A stretch of DNA of 64,000 bases, from the NCBI GenBank assembly GCA_022820365.1, contig JAJEFO010000004.1, positions 56,648 through 120,647 of the forward strand. The letters are read 5' to 3'. Below the pieces are notes generated by a model. The model had not been told where the DNA came from, made no database searches, and saw only the letters and a list, made by a program, of their open reading frames with translations. Source of the DNA: Silicimonas sp. Its GTDB lineage: Bacteria > Pseudomonadota > Alphaproteobacteria > Rhodobacterales > Rhodobacteraceae. Positions within the stretch are counted from its first letter, which is position 1; the number at the start of each line of letters is the position of its first letter. Both the position numbers and the translations under genes were made by a program. This document shows, piece after piece, positions 41,826-49,435 of the stretch.

Positions 41826-43061
41826 CTACGACGGTGCGTTCTGATCTATGAAGTCCAGGACCAGCGGTCGGATGTTGTTGCGCCAGCTCTTGCCAGCGAA
41901 GATGCCATAGTGGCCGGCGCCGGGTTCAAGATGCGAAGCTTTCTTGGAGGCTGGCAATCCCGTGAGCAGTTCCAGGGCGGCTAGACATTGCCCGGGGGCG
42001 GAGATGTTGTCTTTCTCGCCCTCGACGGTCTTGATCGCCACGTCGGTGATCGCGCCGAAATCGACATGGCGGCCTTCCACCGTGAATGCGTTTCGTGCGA
42101 TCTCCCGGTTCTTGAAGATCCGTTCTACGGTCGAAAGATAGAATTCGGCCGGCATGTCCATGACCGCGAGATACTCGTCGTAGAATCGATTGTGCCTGTC
42201 GTGGTCTGCCGCCTCTCCCTTGGCAGCCAGCACGATCTGGTTCGTGAAGGCGCGCACATGCGTCTCGGATTTCATGGTCATGAAGGAAGCAAGTTGCAGG
42301 AGCCCGGGATAGACCATGCGCCCGACGCCTGCATGCTTGAAGCCCACGCGCTGGATCATGAACTGCTCGAGCTGTCCCATGGTCACGCGGCGGCCGAAAT
42401 CCGTGACCTCGGTTCGCGCGGCATCCGGGTCGATCGGCCCGCCGAACAGCGTCAGGGTTCGCGGCTGTGCGTTGGGTTCCTCCGCCGCGAGATATGCCGT
42501 CGCGGCGAGAGCCAGCGGGGCGGGCTGGCACACAGCGATCACGTTGATCGACGGGCCGAGATGGCGGATGAAGTCGGACAGGTACAGTGTGTAGTCCTCG
42601 ATGTCGAACTTTCCGGCACTGACGGGGATGTCGCGCGTGTTATGCCAATCCGTGATCCAGATATCGGCGTCGGGCAGCAGGCTGTGCACGGTTGGACGCA
42701 GGAGCGTTGCATAGTGTCCAGACATCGGAGCCACCAGCAAAATGCGCCGCCTCCCTTCCGGCCGTCCTTGGACTCGGAAGCGGATCAGGTCGCAGAAGGG
42801 ACGGGCGATTTCCGTTTCGATGTCGACGAGATGATCCCGACCGTCATCGCCGACCACGGAATCGATTCCCCAGTCCGGCCGGGCTACCATCCGTGCAAAG
42901 CTGCGTTCCGCCACTTCGCCCCAGGCAGCCACCAGGTTGATCCAGGGATTCGGCACGGCTCCCCAGACCGGGTAGGACGCCATTGCGGACGCAGTTGCAC
43001 CGATCCATTGGCTGGTGTTGCGGGCGGTCTCCATCATGTCGTAGGTCAGCATGTATCGCAT
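41826..43061 (-). CDS. phaZ: Intracellular polyhydroxyalkanoate depolymerase
   Basis: 411 residues of the type I intracellular PHB depolymerase family. It hydrolyses granule PHB to 3-hydroxybutyrate. The nucleophile is the Cys of NVIAVCQPAPLALAA (~178), replacing the serine of ordinary lipases, as is usual in this group. Other features are RILLVAPMSGHYATLLRPTV, DIWITDWHNTRDIPVSAGKF and, near the end, EPGAGHYGIFAGKSWRNNI with the catalytic His. It is divergent from phaC, sharing a 108-base control region. Confidence 0.94.
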   Translation of the reverse strand: MRYMLTYDMMETARNTSQWIGATASAMASYPVWGAVPNPWINLVAAWGEVAERSFARMVARPDWGIDSVVGDDGRDHLVDIETEIARPFCDLIRFRVQGRPEGRRRILLVAPMSGHYATLLRPTVHSLLPDADIWITDWHNTRDIPVSAGKFDIEDYTLYLSDFIRHLGPSINVIAVCQPAPLALAATAYLAAEEPNAQPRTLTLFGGPIDPDAARTEVTDFGRRVTMGQLEQFMIQRVGFKHAGVGRMVYPGLLQLASFMTMKSETHVRAFTNQIVLAAKGEAADHDRHNRFYDEYLAVMDMPAEFYLSTVERIFKNREIARNAFTVEGRHVDFGAITDVAIKTVEGEKDNISAPGQCLAALELLTGLPASKKASHLEPGAGHYGIFAGKSWRNNIRPLVLDFIDQNAPS

Positions 43062-43137
43062 ATGCGTGCTCCTCGCGCACCTGGGCCAAAACGCCGCTTT
43101 GCCAATCTGTCCTTGTATCGCTACATTGTCTCAAATG

Positions 43138-43149
43138 CTGCAAGTGCAA
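43138..43149. promoter_or_regulatory. PhaR-like half-conserved box between phaZ and phaC
   Basis: CTGCAAGTGCAA matches the CTGC-N3/4-GCAG pattern bound by the PHB repressor PhaR in related bacteria, except for the last base. It lies 20 bases upstream of the phaC start in the divergent control region. Compare the much better boxes before both phasin genes. Confidence 0.35.
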
Positions 43150-43169
43150 AATACGTAGGGACTGGGGCA

Positions 43170-44972
43170 ATGACAACCGATGAAACCGACGCAGGTGCGG
43201 ATCGGCCGGAGGAGTTGCGCAAGAACCTCGCAAGGATCGAGGAACTGTCCGAGCGTCTGGTCGCGGCGATGTCCAGGAAGAAGGCGCCCAATCCGGACCT
43301 TCAGGGTCCCGGCCAGGAACTCTACACCAAGGCGGCTTCGGCTTATGTCGCGGAACTTGTGGAGAGTCCGTCAAAGGTGTTCGAGACCCAGGTTGCGTAT
43401 TGGAGCAAGGCCCTGACTCACTTCGTCGAGGCACAGAAGAGCCTCATGCAGGGAAGTCTTGAACCGCCCGAGGACAACACTCCGGCAGACCCGCGGTTCG
43501 CCGGCGATCTCTGGGCCCAGCACCCCTATTTCAACTTCATCAAGCAGCAATACCTGATTTCTGCGGAGGCCATCTCGAACGCTGTCGAAGGCCTGGATGA
43601 CCTGAACGAAACCGACCGCAAGCGCGTGAGTTACTTCACGCGCCAGATCATCGACATGATGAGCCCCGCAAACTTCCTCGGCACGAATCCCGAAGCTCTC
43701 GCGAAAGCGGCGGAGACCAACGGCCAGTCCCTCGTCGACGGCCTTGAGAACCTCGTCCGCGACATCGAGGAGTCGGACGGCGAACTGATGGTGACGCTGG
43801 CGGACAAGAAGGCGTTCGAGGTTGGCTCCAACATCGGAAGCACCGAAGGCTCGGTCGTATTTCGCAACGAGATCTTCGAGCTGATCCAGTTCGCTCCAGC
43901 GACGCAGACCGTGCACGAGACGCCGCTTCTCGTCTTTCCGCCATGGATCAACAAGTACTACATTCTTGACCTGAAACCGAAAAACAGCCTGATCAAGTGG
44001 ATCGTCGACCAAGGCTACACGCTCTTCGTCGTCTCCTGGAAGAACCCTGATGCCAGCTATCGCGACTTCGGCATGTCCGATTACGTGGAGAAAGGCTTCC
44101 TGACGGCAGTCGATCAGGTAAAGGCAGTCACCGGAGAGAAACGGATCAACGTTGCAGGTTACTGCATCGGAGGCACCGCGCTTTCCCTGACGCTTGCGCT
44201 GCTGGAAAAGCGGGGAGACAAGTCGATCGGATGCGCGACGTTCTTCACGACGCTCACAGACTTCAAGGACCAGGGTGAATTCACCGTGTTCCTGACTGAT
44301 GATTTCGTGGACGCCATCGAGGAACAGTGCAACCAGGTGGGCGTCCTTGAGAACCGGATCATGAGCCGGACTTTCAGCTTCCTGCGTTCGAACGACCTGA
44401 TCTACGGTCCGGCTATCCGGAGTTACTTGATGGGGGAGGCGCCTCCGGCCTTTGACCTTCTCTACTGGAATGGCGACGGGACCCACCTGCCCGCGGCCAT
44501 GTTGATGGAGTACCTGCGCGGCCTTTGCCAGCAGAACCGATTTGCGCGCGAAGGCTATGAAATCCTGGGGGAGACGGTTCGGGTCGGGGACATCAAGGTT
44601 CCGGCATGCTCCGTCGCATGCGAGACCGATCACATTGCCGCGTGGCAGGCCTGCTACGAGGGATTCCGCCAGTTGGGGAGCAACTCGAAGACGTTCCTGC
44701 TGTCCGAATCGGGCCACATCGCGGGCATCGTGAACCCGCCGTCCAGAAACAAGTACGGTCATTACACGAGCCATGGACTGCCTGCTGAATCGGCAGCATG
44801 GAAGGATGCTGCCACGTACAACGAAGGGTCCTGGTGGCCTGCCTGGGAGCAGTGGCTGGCGGCGCGGTCCGGCAGCGAGACCGAGGCGCGGGCTCCCGGA
44901 ACCGTGCAAAGCCACCCGATTCTCGCCGCTGCGCCGGGCACTTACGTCAAGGAAGTCGTGGAAGTCGACTAA
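43170..44972 (+). CDS. phaC: Class I polyhydroxyalkanoate synthase
   Basis: 600 residues from ATG 43170. The open frame extends far upstream but only as shadow of phaZ. PhaC polymerises (R)-3-hydroxyacyl-CoA to PHA on granules. The catalytic Cys is in NVAGYCIGGTALSLTLA (~332); the His is in LLSESGHIAGIVNPPSRNKY (~515), and the Asp lies between them in the ACSVACETDHIAAWQA region. N-terminal class I features are AQHPYFNFIKQQYLISAEAI and RQIIDMMSPANFLGTNPEAL. Phasin genes follow. The ~600-residue length is normal for class I. Confidence 0.96.
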   Translation: MTTDETDAGADRPEELRKNLARIEELSERLVAAMSRKKAPNPDLQGPGQELYTKAASAYVAELVESPSKVFETQVAYWSKALTHFVEAQKSLMQGSLEPPEDNTPADPRFAGDLWAQHPYFNFIKQQYLISAEAISNAVEGLDDLNETDRKRVSYFTRQIIDMMSPANFLGTNPEALAKAAETNGQSLVDGLENLVRDIEESDGELMVTLADKKAFEVGSNIGSTEGSVVFRNEIFELIQFAPATQTVHETPLLVFPPWINKYYILDLKPKNSLIKWIVDQGYTLFVVSWKNPDASYRDFGMSDYVEKGFLTAVDQVKAVTGEKRINVAGYCIGGTALSLTLALLEKRGDKSIGCATFFTTLTDFKDQGEFTVFLTDDFVDAIEEQCNQVGVLENRIMSRTFSFLRSNDLIYGPAIRSYLMGEAPPAFDLLYWNGDGTHLPAAMLMEYLRGLCQQNRFAREGYEILGETVRVGDIKVPACSVACETDHIAAWQACYEGFRQLGSNSKTFLLSESGHIAGIVNPPSRNKYGHYTSHGLPAESAAWKDAATYNEGSWWPAWEQWLAARSGSETEARAPGTVQSHPILAAAPGTYVKEVVEVD

Positions 44973-45000
44973 CCTCCTGTCAATTACGGGCAGAAATTTT

Positions 45001-45049
45001 CTGCACCGCAGAATTTCTGCTTGAATTGCTGCGCTGCGGCATGTATCTG
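45001..45049 (+). promoter_or_regulatory. phaP1 promoter with two PhaR-type boxes
   Basis: Box 1 CTGCACCGCAG (45001-45011) and box 2 CTGCGCTGCGG (45029-45039) fit the CTGC-N3/4-GCAG pattern of PhaR sites, box 2 with one change. TTGAAT (45021-45026) and TATCTG (45044-45049), 17 bases apart, form a sigma-70 promoter, so box 2 lies between -35 and -10. Start-to-start box distance is 28 bases, and the ATG is 57 bases past the -10, both exactly as in the second phasin gene. Confidence 0.65.
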
Positions 45050-45106
45050 TGCCGCAACTGCACAATCGCAGGGCCTTGCGGCACAGTGTCAGGAGTTGGA
45101 GAGAAG

Positions 45107-45619
45107 ATGACCAAATACGCAAATGGATACACGAAGGTGATGGCGGGCATGCTTGGCGAGTCCCCCGTCGACACGGGTATGTTCAAGAGTGCCTTCCGGC
45201 AACAGGCTGCCATCACGGACAGGATGTCGAAAGTCGTTCTGGCTGCAGCCGAGAAGTCCACCGAGATTTCGGCCAAGTGGACAAAGTCGACGCTCGGAGA
45301 ACTCGGCAATGTCACCAGGGTCCAAGACCATCCTTCCGACTACCCCATGGCCATGAGCGAATTCGCGCTTGCCCAGGCGGAATTGAGTGCCAAGTCGATG
45401 GAAGCTTTTGCGGACTTGGCCACGACGGTTCAGGTGAAGACGGTCGAACTGATGCTTGCTGCAGACAAGGAGCCGGGCAACGGTGCTTCGAAGGCAGCCA
45501 GAAAGTCGCGCTCCGGGACGGGACGCGCCGCTCCTCCGTCGCATGGCGATTCAAAGGCCTCCAAGAAGGCGCCCAAGGAATTGCCTGCGGCCGCAGAGAA
45601 AGTGGTAGTGAACCAGTAA
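45107..45619 (+). CDS. phaP: Phasin family protein (first copy)
   Basis: 170 residues from ATG 45107 with GGAGAG upstream. Phasins coat PHB granules and control their size and number. Helical core features shared with the next gene are DRMSKVVLAAAEKSTEISAK, WTKSTLGELGNVTRV, the YPMAMSEFALAQAEL stretch and ADLATTVQVKTVELMLAADK. The C-terminal ~45 residues are a Lys/Ala/Pro-rich low-complexity tail (GNGASKAARKSRSGTGRAA), longer than in the second copy. It follows phaC, the usual place for phaP. Confidence 0.88.
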   Translation: MTKYANGYTKVMAGMLGESPVDTGMFKSAFRQQAAITDRMSKVVLAAAEKSTEISAKWTKSTLGELGNVTRVQDHPSDYPMAMSEFALAQAELSAKSMEAFADLATTVQVKTVELMLAADKEPGNGASKAARKSRSGTGRAAPPSHGDSKASKKAPKELPAAAEKVVVNQ

Positions 45620-45631
45620 TTCGATTGCGAT

Positions 45632-45690
45632 TGCCAACTTCCTCCCTGTTGGCATCCAAAACTGGCGGGCCGCAAAGGCCCGCCTATTTC
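45632..45690 (+). ncRNA. Candidate 3'-UTR-derived RNA of phaP1 (stem-loop plus terminator)
   Basis: A 7-bp stem TGCCAAC/GTTGGCA encloses the loop TTCCTCCCT (45639-45647), then the terminator hairpin follows. The loop contains UCCUCCC, an anti-Shine-Dalgarno-like motif resembling the CCUCCUCCC loops of the Rhodobacterales 'cuckoo'/CcsR small RNAs. The same layout is repeated after phaP2. Whether it is released as a separate RNA is inference. Confidence 0.4.
45664..45689 (+). terminator. Terminator after phaP1
   Basis: Perfect 8-bp stem GGCGGGCC/GGCCCGCC with loop GCAAA, followed by TATTTC. It is weaker than the phaP2 terminator because the T run is short, so some read-through into phaP2 is possible. 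Confidence 0.7.
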
Positions 45691-45976
45691 CTGCGCAGCA
45701 CATTGGTGCGCTTGGGTGGAGACTTTCCGTTCAATGCCGGTCACGTCGCTTTCGACATGCGCACCACACCAGCAGTTCGGTTCGGCGGGCATGGAAACGC
45801 CGTCTCAAAGATGTTTCCAGGGAAGCCGATATGCCGCGGCAGGCGACCCTTGCGTGGTCCCGAGCACGCGGAGCCGGAAACAGTGAAAGCACTTTGATCC
45901 ACAATTTCACTGCATGCATCATGGGCAGACACGGCTGGATCGGACCATCTCACTGAAAAAAGGCAAAAGAATTTTG

Positions 45977-46025
45977 CTGCATCGCAGAAAAACATCTTGA
46001 ATTGCTGCATTGCAGCATCTATGTG
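45977..46025 (+). promoter_or_regulatory. phaP2 promoter with two PhaR-type boxes
   Basis: Box 1 CTGCATCGCAG (45977-45987) and box 2 CTGCATTGCAG (46005-46015) are both perfect CTGC-N3-GCAG sites, 28 bases apart. TTGAAT (45997-46002) and TATGTG (46020-46025) are separated by 17 bases and bracket box 2. The spacing of every element, including the 57 bases from -10 to ATG, equals that of phaP1. Repression by PhaR, relieved by PHB, is the expected mode. Confidence 0.7.
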
Positions 46026-46082
46026 TGCCGCATCAGCAAAACGGATCGGGTGCCTCCCGTTTCCAGTGCACGGAGAGAGAAG

Positions 46083-46526
46083 ATGACGAAGACCGCAAAC
46101 GAGTACTCGAAGATGATGAAGGACATGATGGGTGCGTTCCCTGTAGATTCGGGCGCGTTCAATGAGGTGTTCAAGAACCAGGCTTCGGCCGCAGACAAGA
46201 TGTCGAAAGTCGTTCTGGATGCCGCCGAGAAGTCGACCGAGATTTCTGCCGGCTGGGCCAAGGCAACCATTGGCAAGTTCGGCAATGTCACGAACGCCAA
46301 GGAAGATCCTGCGGAATACAGCAAGGCGATGGCCGAGTTCGCTTCCGCCCAGGCCGAAATGAGCGCCGAATCGCTGGCTGCCTTCGCCGAAGTTGCGAAG
46401 AAAGTCCAAATGGAAACTGTTGAGCTCATGCTTGCCGCTGGCAAGGACTTGGGCAGCGATGCATCGAAAGCCGTCAAGAAAGCCGCTGCGGAGATGAGTG
46501 CCGCTGCCGAAAAGGTGGCCGCATAA
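46083..46526 (+). CDS. phaP: Phasin family protein (second copy)
   Basis: 147 residues from ATG 46083. It is clearly a duplicate of the preceding phasin: DKMSKVVLDAAEKSTEISAG, WAKATIGKFGNVTNA, MAEFASAQAEMSAESLAAFA and VQMETVELMLAAGKDLGSD align with copy one. The C-terminus is short and ends in an Ala/Lys-rich helix (KKAAAEMSAAAEKVAA), lacking the first copy's basic tail. In related genomes phaR often occupies this position; no phaR is present here. Confidence 0.88.
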   Translation: MTKTANEYSKMMKDMMGAFPVDSGAFNEVFKNQASAADKMSKVVLDAAEKSTEISAGWAKATIGKFGNVTNAKEDPAEYSKAMAEFASAQAEMSAESLAAFAEVAKKVQMETVELMLAAGKDLGSDASKAVKKAAAEMSAAAEKVAA

Positions 46527-46545
46527 GAGGTACGCGGCAGTTTGT

Positions 46546-46606
46546 TGCCAACGTCCTCCCTGTTGGCGAACGGAACGGGCGAGCCATTGGCTCGCCCGTT
46601 TTTTTT
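46546..46606 (+). ncRNA. Candidate 3'-UTR-derived RNA of phaP2 (stem-loop plus terminator)
   Basis: Stem GCCAAC/GTTGGC (46547-46552 with 46562-46567) encloses the loop GTCCTCCCT, followed by the strong terminator. The stem and the TCCTCCCT loop are the same as after phaP1, although the sequence around them has diverged, which suggests retained function. A UCCUCCC loop could pair with ribosome sites of other mRNAs; that role is inference. Confidence 0.4.
46574..46606 (+). terminator. Strong Rho-independent terminator after phaP2
   Basis: Perfect 12-bp stem AACGGGCGAGCC/GGCTCGCCCGTT with a 3-base loop, followed by a run of T to 46606. It ends the PHB locus before the opposite-strand ABC operon. 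Confidence 0.92.
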
Positions 46607-46692
46607 GGCCGAGCACTTGAAGCCATGGAGAAAATTCCATCGGCCAGCCGCCCAATCGCAGCACGTCCGGCCGCTTGCTCCGCGGGTTGTTC

Positions 46693-47547
46693 TCAGCCCG
46701 GTGACATGCCTCGCAGTCGCTCGGAGCGGCGACGGAGAATCTCGATCGTGGCAAGCAGGATGGCCGAAATCGTCACGAGGATCGTCGCAACCGCCAGGAT
46801 GGTGGGGCTGATCTGTTCACGGAGACCGGTGAACATCTGCCAGGGCAGCGTCTTTTGCCCCGCCGAACCGACGAAGAGCACGACAACGACCTCGTCAAAG
46901 GACGTGATGAAGGCGAAGAGCCCGCCTGATATAACGCCTGGCAGGATGAGCGGCATCTGGACCTTGGCAAAGGTCGTGACCGGATTCGCTCCAAGATTGG
47001 CCGCCGCGCGCGTGAGGCTCCGGTCAAAGCCAACAAGCGTTGCCGTCACCGTGATGATGACAAAGGGGATCCCAAGCGCCGCGTGGGCCAGCACAACGCC
47101 CCAATAGGAGCCTTGAAGCCCGACCCGGCTGTAGAAGAAGTACATGCCGGCGGCAGAAATGATCAGCGGCACGATCATCGGCGAGATCAAGATTGCCATG
47201 AGTGCCCGCCGGAACGGCACATGCGGCTGGCTCAGGCCGATCGCGGCCAGCGTGCCGAAGGACACGGACAGGAGCGTGGCCATCGGTGCAATGCGAATCG
47301 AGTTCCACATGGCCTGCTGCCAGTCCGGATTCGTGAAGAAGTCGTTGTAGTGCTTGAGCGAGTATCCGTCCGGTTCGAGGGCAAGCATCTCGGGCGTGAA
47401 GGTGAAGAAGTCCTCAGCGTTGAAGCTCAAGGGTACGATCACGATGATCGGGGCGATCAGGAAGAAGAAGACAATGCCGCAGATCACGCGGAACGCGTAG
47501 TACCAGATTTTCTGGGTGAAGGAGGCATATGGGGGAAGGCCAGGCAT
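46693..47547 (-). CDS. ABC importer permease, PotC type (operon 2)
   Basis: 284 residues, six membrane segments; EAA-like loop RSLTRAAANLGANPVTTFAK followed by VQMPLILPGVISG. Last gene of the second PotABCD-like operon; its start is 1 base after the stop of the first permease. Imports an unknown polyamine-like or organic solute together with the other subunits. Confidence 0.9.
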   Translation of the reverse strand: MPGLPPYASFTQKIWYYAFRVICGIVFFFLIAPIIVIVPLSFNAEDFFTFTPEMLALEPDGYSLKHYNDFFTNPDWQQAMWNSIRIAPMATLLSVSFGTLAAIGLSQPHVPFRRALMAILISPMIVPLIISAAGMYFFYSRVGLQGSYWGVVLAHAALGIPFVIITVTATLVGFDRSLTRAAANLGANPVTTFAKVQMPLILPGVISGGLFAFITSFDEVVVVLFVGSAGQKTLPWQMFTGLREQISPTILAVATILVTISAILLATIEILRRRSERLRGMSPG

Positions 47548-47548
47548 T

Positions 47549-49090
47549 TCAGCCCCCGAGCTTCACGTTGTCGATGCCGACGATCTTGTCGTAGGTCCAG
47601 TAGAGAAGCAGGACGGCAAAGAGCAGAATCGTTCCAAGCGCAGCCGCGAGTCCCCAGTTGAGCGATGACGAAATGTGATATGCGATCCGGTTGGAGATGA
47701 AGACGCCACGCGTTCCGCCAACCAGTTCCGGCGTGATGTAGTACCCGATCGCGAGAATGAACACGAGCACCGAACCCGCGCCGATTCCTGGCACCGAGTT
47801 CGGAAAGTATACGCGCCAGAATGCAGTCCAGTCCGTCGCGCCCAGCGACTTGGCGGCGCGGACATATGCAGGCGGGATCGTCTTCATGACCGAATAGAGC
47901 GGCAGGATCATGAACGGAAGCAGGATATGCGTCATGGCGATGATCGTGCCGGTCTGGTTGTTGATCAGGACGAGCCGGCTTGCATCGTCCACGATCCGGA
48001 GCGCCACGAGAATGTCGTTTATGACGCCCTGCTGCTGCAGCAGCACCTTCCACGAACTCGTTCGCACCAGAAGCGAGGTCCAGAAGGGAAGCAGCACGAG
48101 TATCATCAAGATGTTCGCCGTTCGCAGCGGCAGATTGGCGAGGAGGAACGCCACCGGATAGCCGAGAAGGATGCAGGATATCGTGATCACCAGCGACATG
48201 TAGAGCGTGCGCCCGAAAAGCAGGATGTAGATGCGGTCACCCTCGTCGCGGTACTGCACGCCGTCAGCGGTCAGTTTCAAGTCGACCGAATTGAGGAAAT
48301 AGCCCGGCGTGTAGCGGGCCGCATATGTCTGTATGGTCCGCCACACCTGCGAATCCAGCCAGTCTTCGTCAATTGCCCCGAACTGATCGCGGAGGCTGAC
48401 TGGTTCGAACCGGGCCGCGGCGGACTGCGCATCGTTCAGGAGCGGATTCTCGAATCTTCCCGCAGGTGCCTGCATCAGGTCCGAATAGAGCGCCGCATAG
48501 AGGACGTCCCAGGGCTCCTCGTCGAAAGGATCGTTGCCATCGGCCTCGACCGTCTCCAGCCATGTCGCGAACGCGGAAGCGGACCGCGGGAGACTGGCGC
48601 CTTCGGATGCTGCAAGCATGTCCCATGTCGCGGGGTCTTCCCACGCTGGATCGAGCGCGTTGAATGCGTCCGCGTAGTCCTTGGTGTCAAATTTGCCCAC
48701 GCGCCGTCCCGACTTTCGGAACAGCGAGGCAAGGCCGGTCCGCTCGTAGTTGAGCCGGGATCCGAGCCGCGTATGGCTCTTGCGCTCAACCGCGAAGACC
48801 ATGTCCGTGTAGAAGGCCTCGAACACGTCGTCGCCCGGCACCTCGCTTTCCCCTGGATCCCAGTTCCGTAGTGCTTGGACCGTGCGCGGGATCGTGTCGT
48901 GGACAATTCCGTTCTCGACCGAGCGAAACAGCATGTCCGCGATTGGAGCGATAAAGGTCAACAGAACGAAGAGGAGAAGCGGAGACACCAGCAGGAAGGC
49001 GCGGGCCTTCTCACGCCGAAGCGCCCGCCTGAGGCTCGCCTTGAGTGGCTTGCCGTCGGCGGTCAGTACGGGAGAATCAATTGCAGTCAT
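47549..49090 (-). CDS. ABC importer permease, PotB type, with large periplasmic insertion
   Basis: 513 residues, about 200 more than a usual PotB. The first membrane helix (about 31-53, AFLLVSPLLLFVLLTFIAPI) is followed by a soluble stretch of some 240 residues (about 55-295) rich in Asp, Ala and Trp (TKDYADAFNALDPAWEDPAT). Then come five helices with the EAA-type loop YVRAAKSLGATDWTAFWRV. The insertion would face the periplasm, close to the binding protein. The start overlaps the DUF1330 stop by 4 bases. A known subgroup of Pot-type permeases has such insertions, but its function is not established to my knowledge. Confidence 0.88.
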   Translation of the reverse strand: MTAIDSPVLTADGKPLKASLRRALRREKARAFLLVSPLLLFVLLTFIAPIADMLFRSVENGIVHDTIPRTVQALRNWDPGESEVPGDDVFEAFYTDMVFAVERKSHTRLGSRLNYERTGLASLFRKSGRRVGKFDTKDYADAFNALDPAWEDPATWDMLAASEGASLPRSASAFATWLETVEADGNDPFDEEPWDVLYAALYSDLMQAPAGRFENPLLNDAQSAAARFEPVSLRDQFGAIDEDWLDSQVWRTIQTYAARYTPGYFLNSVDLKLTADGVQYRDEGDRIYILLFGRTLYMSLVITISCILLGYPVAFLLANLPLRTANILMILVLLPFWTSLLVRTSSWKVLLQQQGVINDILVALRIVDDASRLVLINNQTGTIIAMTHILLPFMILPLYSVMKTIPPAYVRAAKSLGATDWTAFWRVYFPNSVPGIGAGSVLVFILAIGYYITPELVGGTRGVFISNRIAYHISSSLNWGLAAALGTILLFAVLLLYWTYDKIVGIDNVKLGG

Positions 49091-49380
49091 GTATCGTGAC
49101 CCTCGACGACCACAACGCTGCTCTCCGCCGTGCGACGACGAATCTCCGCGACGGCCTGATACTCTGGGTCATGATATGCGGCGAGCGCTTCCTCGTAGGA
49201 CGGGAACTCGATCACGACGTGCCGCTCGTGAAGTTCGCCTTCGACCTGGCTGGACCTTCCGCCACGTACGATGAACCTGGCGCCCATGCCCGCCAGGATC
49301 GGCGTGTCCTTCTCCACATATTCCTTGTAAGCGTCAGGATCGCGAACTGTGATATGCGCAATTATGTAGCCCTTTGGCAT
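49087..49380 (-). CDS. DUF1330 family protein
   Basis: 97 residues from ATG 49380. Features of the dimeric alpha-beta barrel DUF1330 family: MPKGYIIAHITVRDPDAYKE, the following GGRSSQVEGE and HVVIEFPSYEEALAAYHDPE with YQAVAEIRRRTA. These proteins resemble small isomerases or monooxygenases, but most have no known reaction. It is embedded between the binding-protein gene and the permease gene and overlaps the latter (ATGA), so it probably acts on the imported compound. Confidence 0.9.
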   Translation of the reverse strand: MPKGYIIAHITVRDPDAYKEYVEKDTPILAGMGARFIVRGGRSSQVEGELHERHVVIEFPSYEEALAAYHDPEYQAVAEIRRRTAESSVVVVEGHDT

Positions 49381-49394
49381 CGTGACCCCGTTGA

Positions 49395-49422
49395 AACAGG
49401 CCGGACCGGAATCCGGCCTGTT
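49395..49422 (-). promoter_or_regulatory. Intercistronic stem-loop after binding-protein gene (operon 2)
   Basis: Perfect 11-bp stem AACAGGCCGGA/TCCGGCCTGTT with a 6-base loop lies just past the stop of the binding-protein gene, without a T run. It is placed as in the first ABC operon and probably stabilises the upstream message. Confidence 0.6.
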
Positions 49423-49435
49423 CCCCTGGTTCGTG

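Noticed and set aside
41988..43169. In-frame upstream extension of phaC over nearly 400 codons
   Set aside because: It lies opposite phaZ and reads as its shadow; conserved PhaC sequence begins only after the ATG at 43170.
48398..48416. GGTTCGAACC-like string resembling a tRNA T-arm
   Set aside because: It lies within the permease coding sequence, and no acceptor or anticodon stems can be formed around it.
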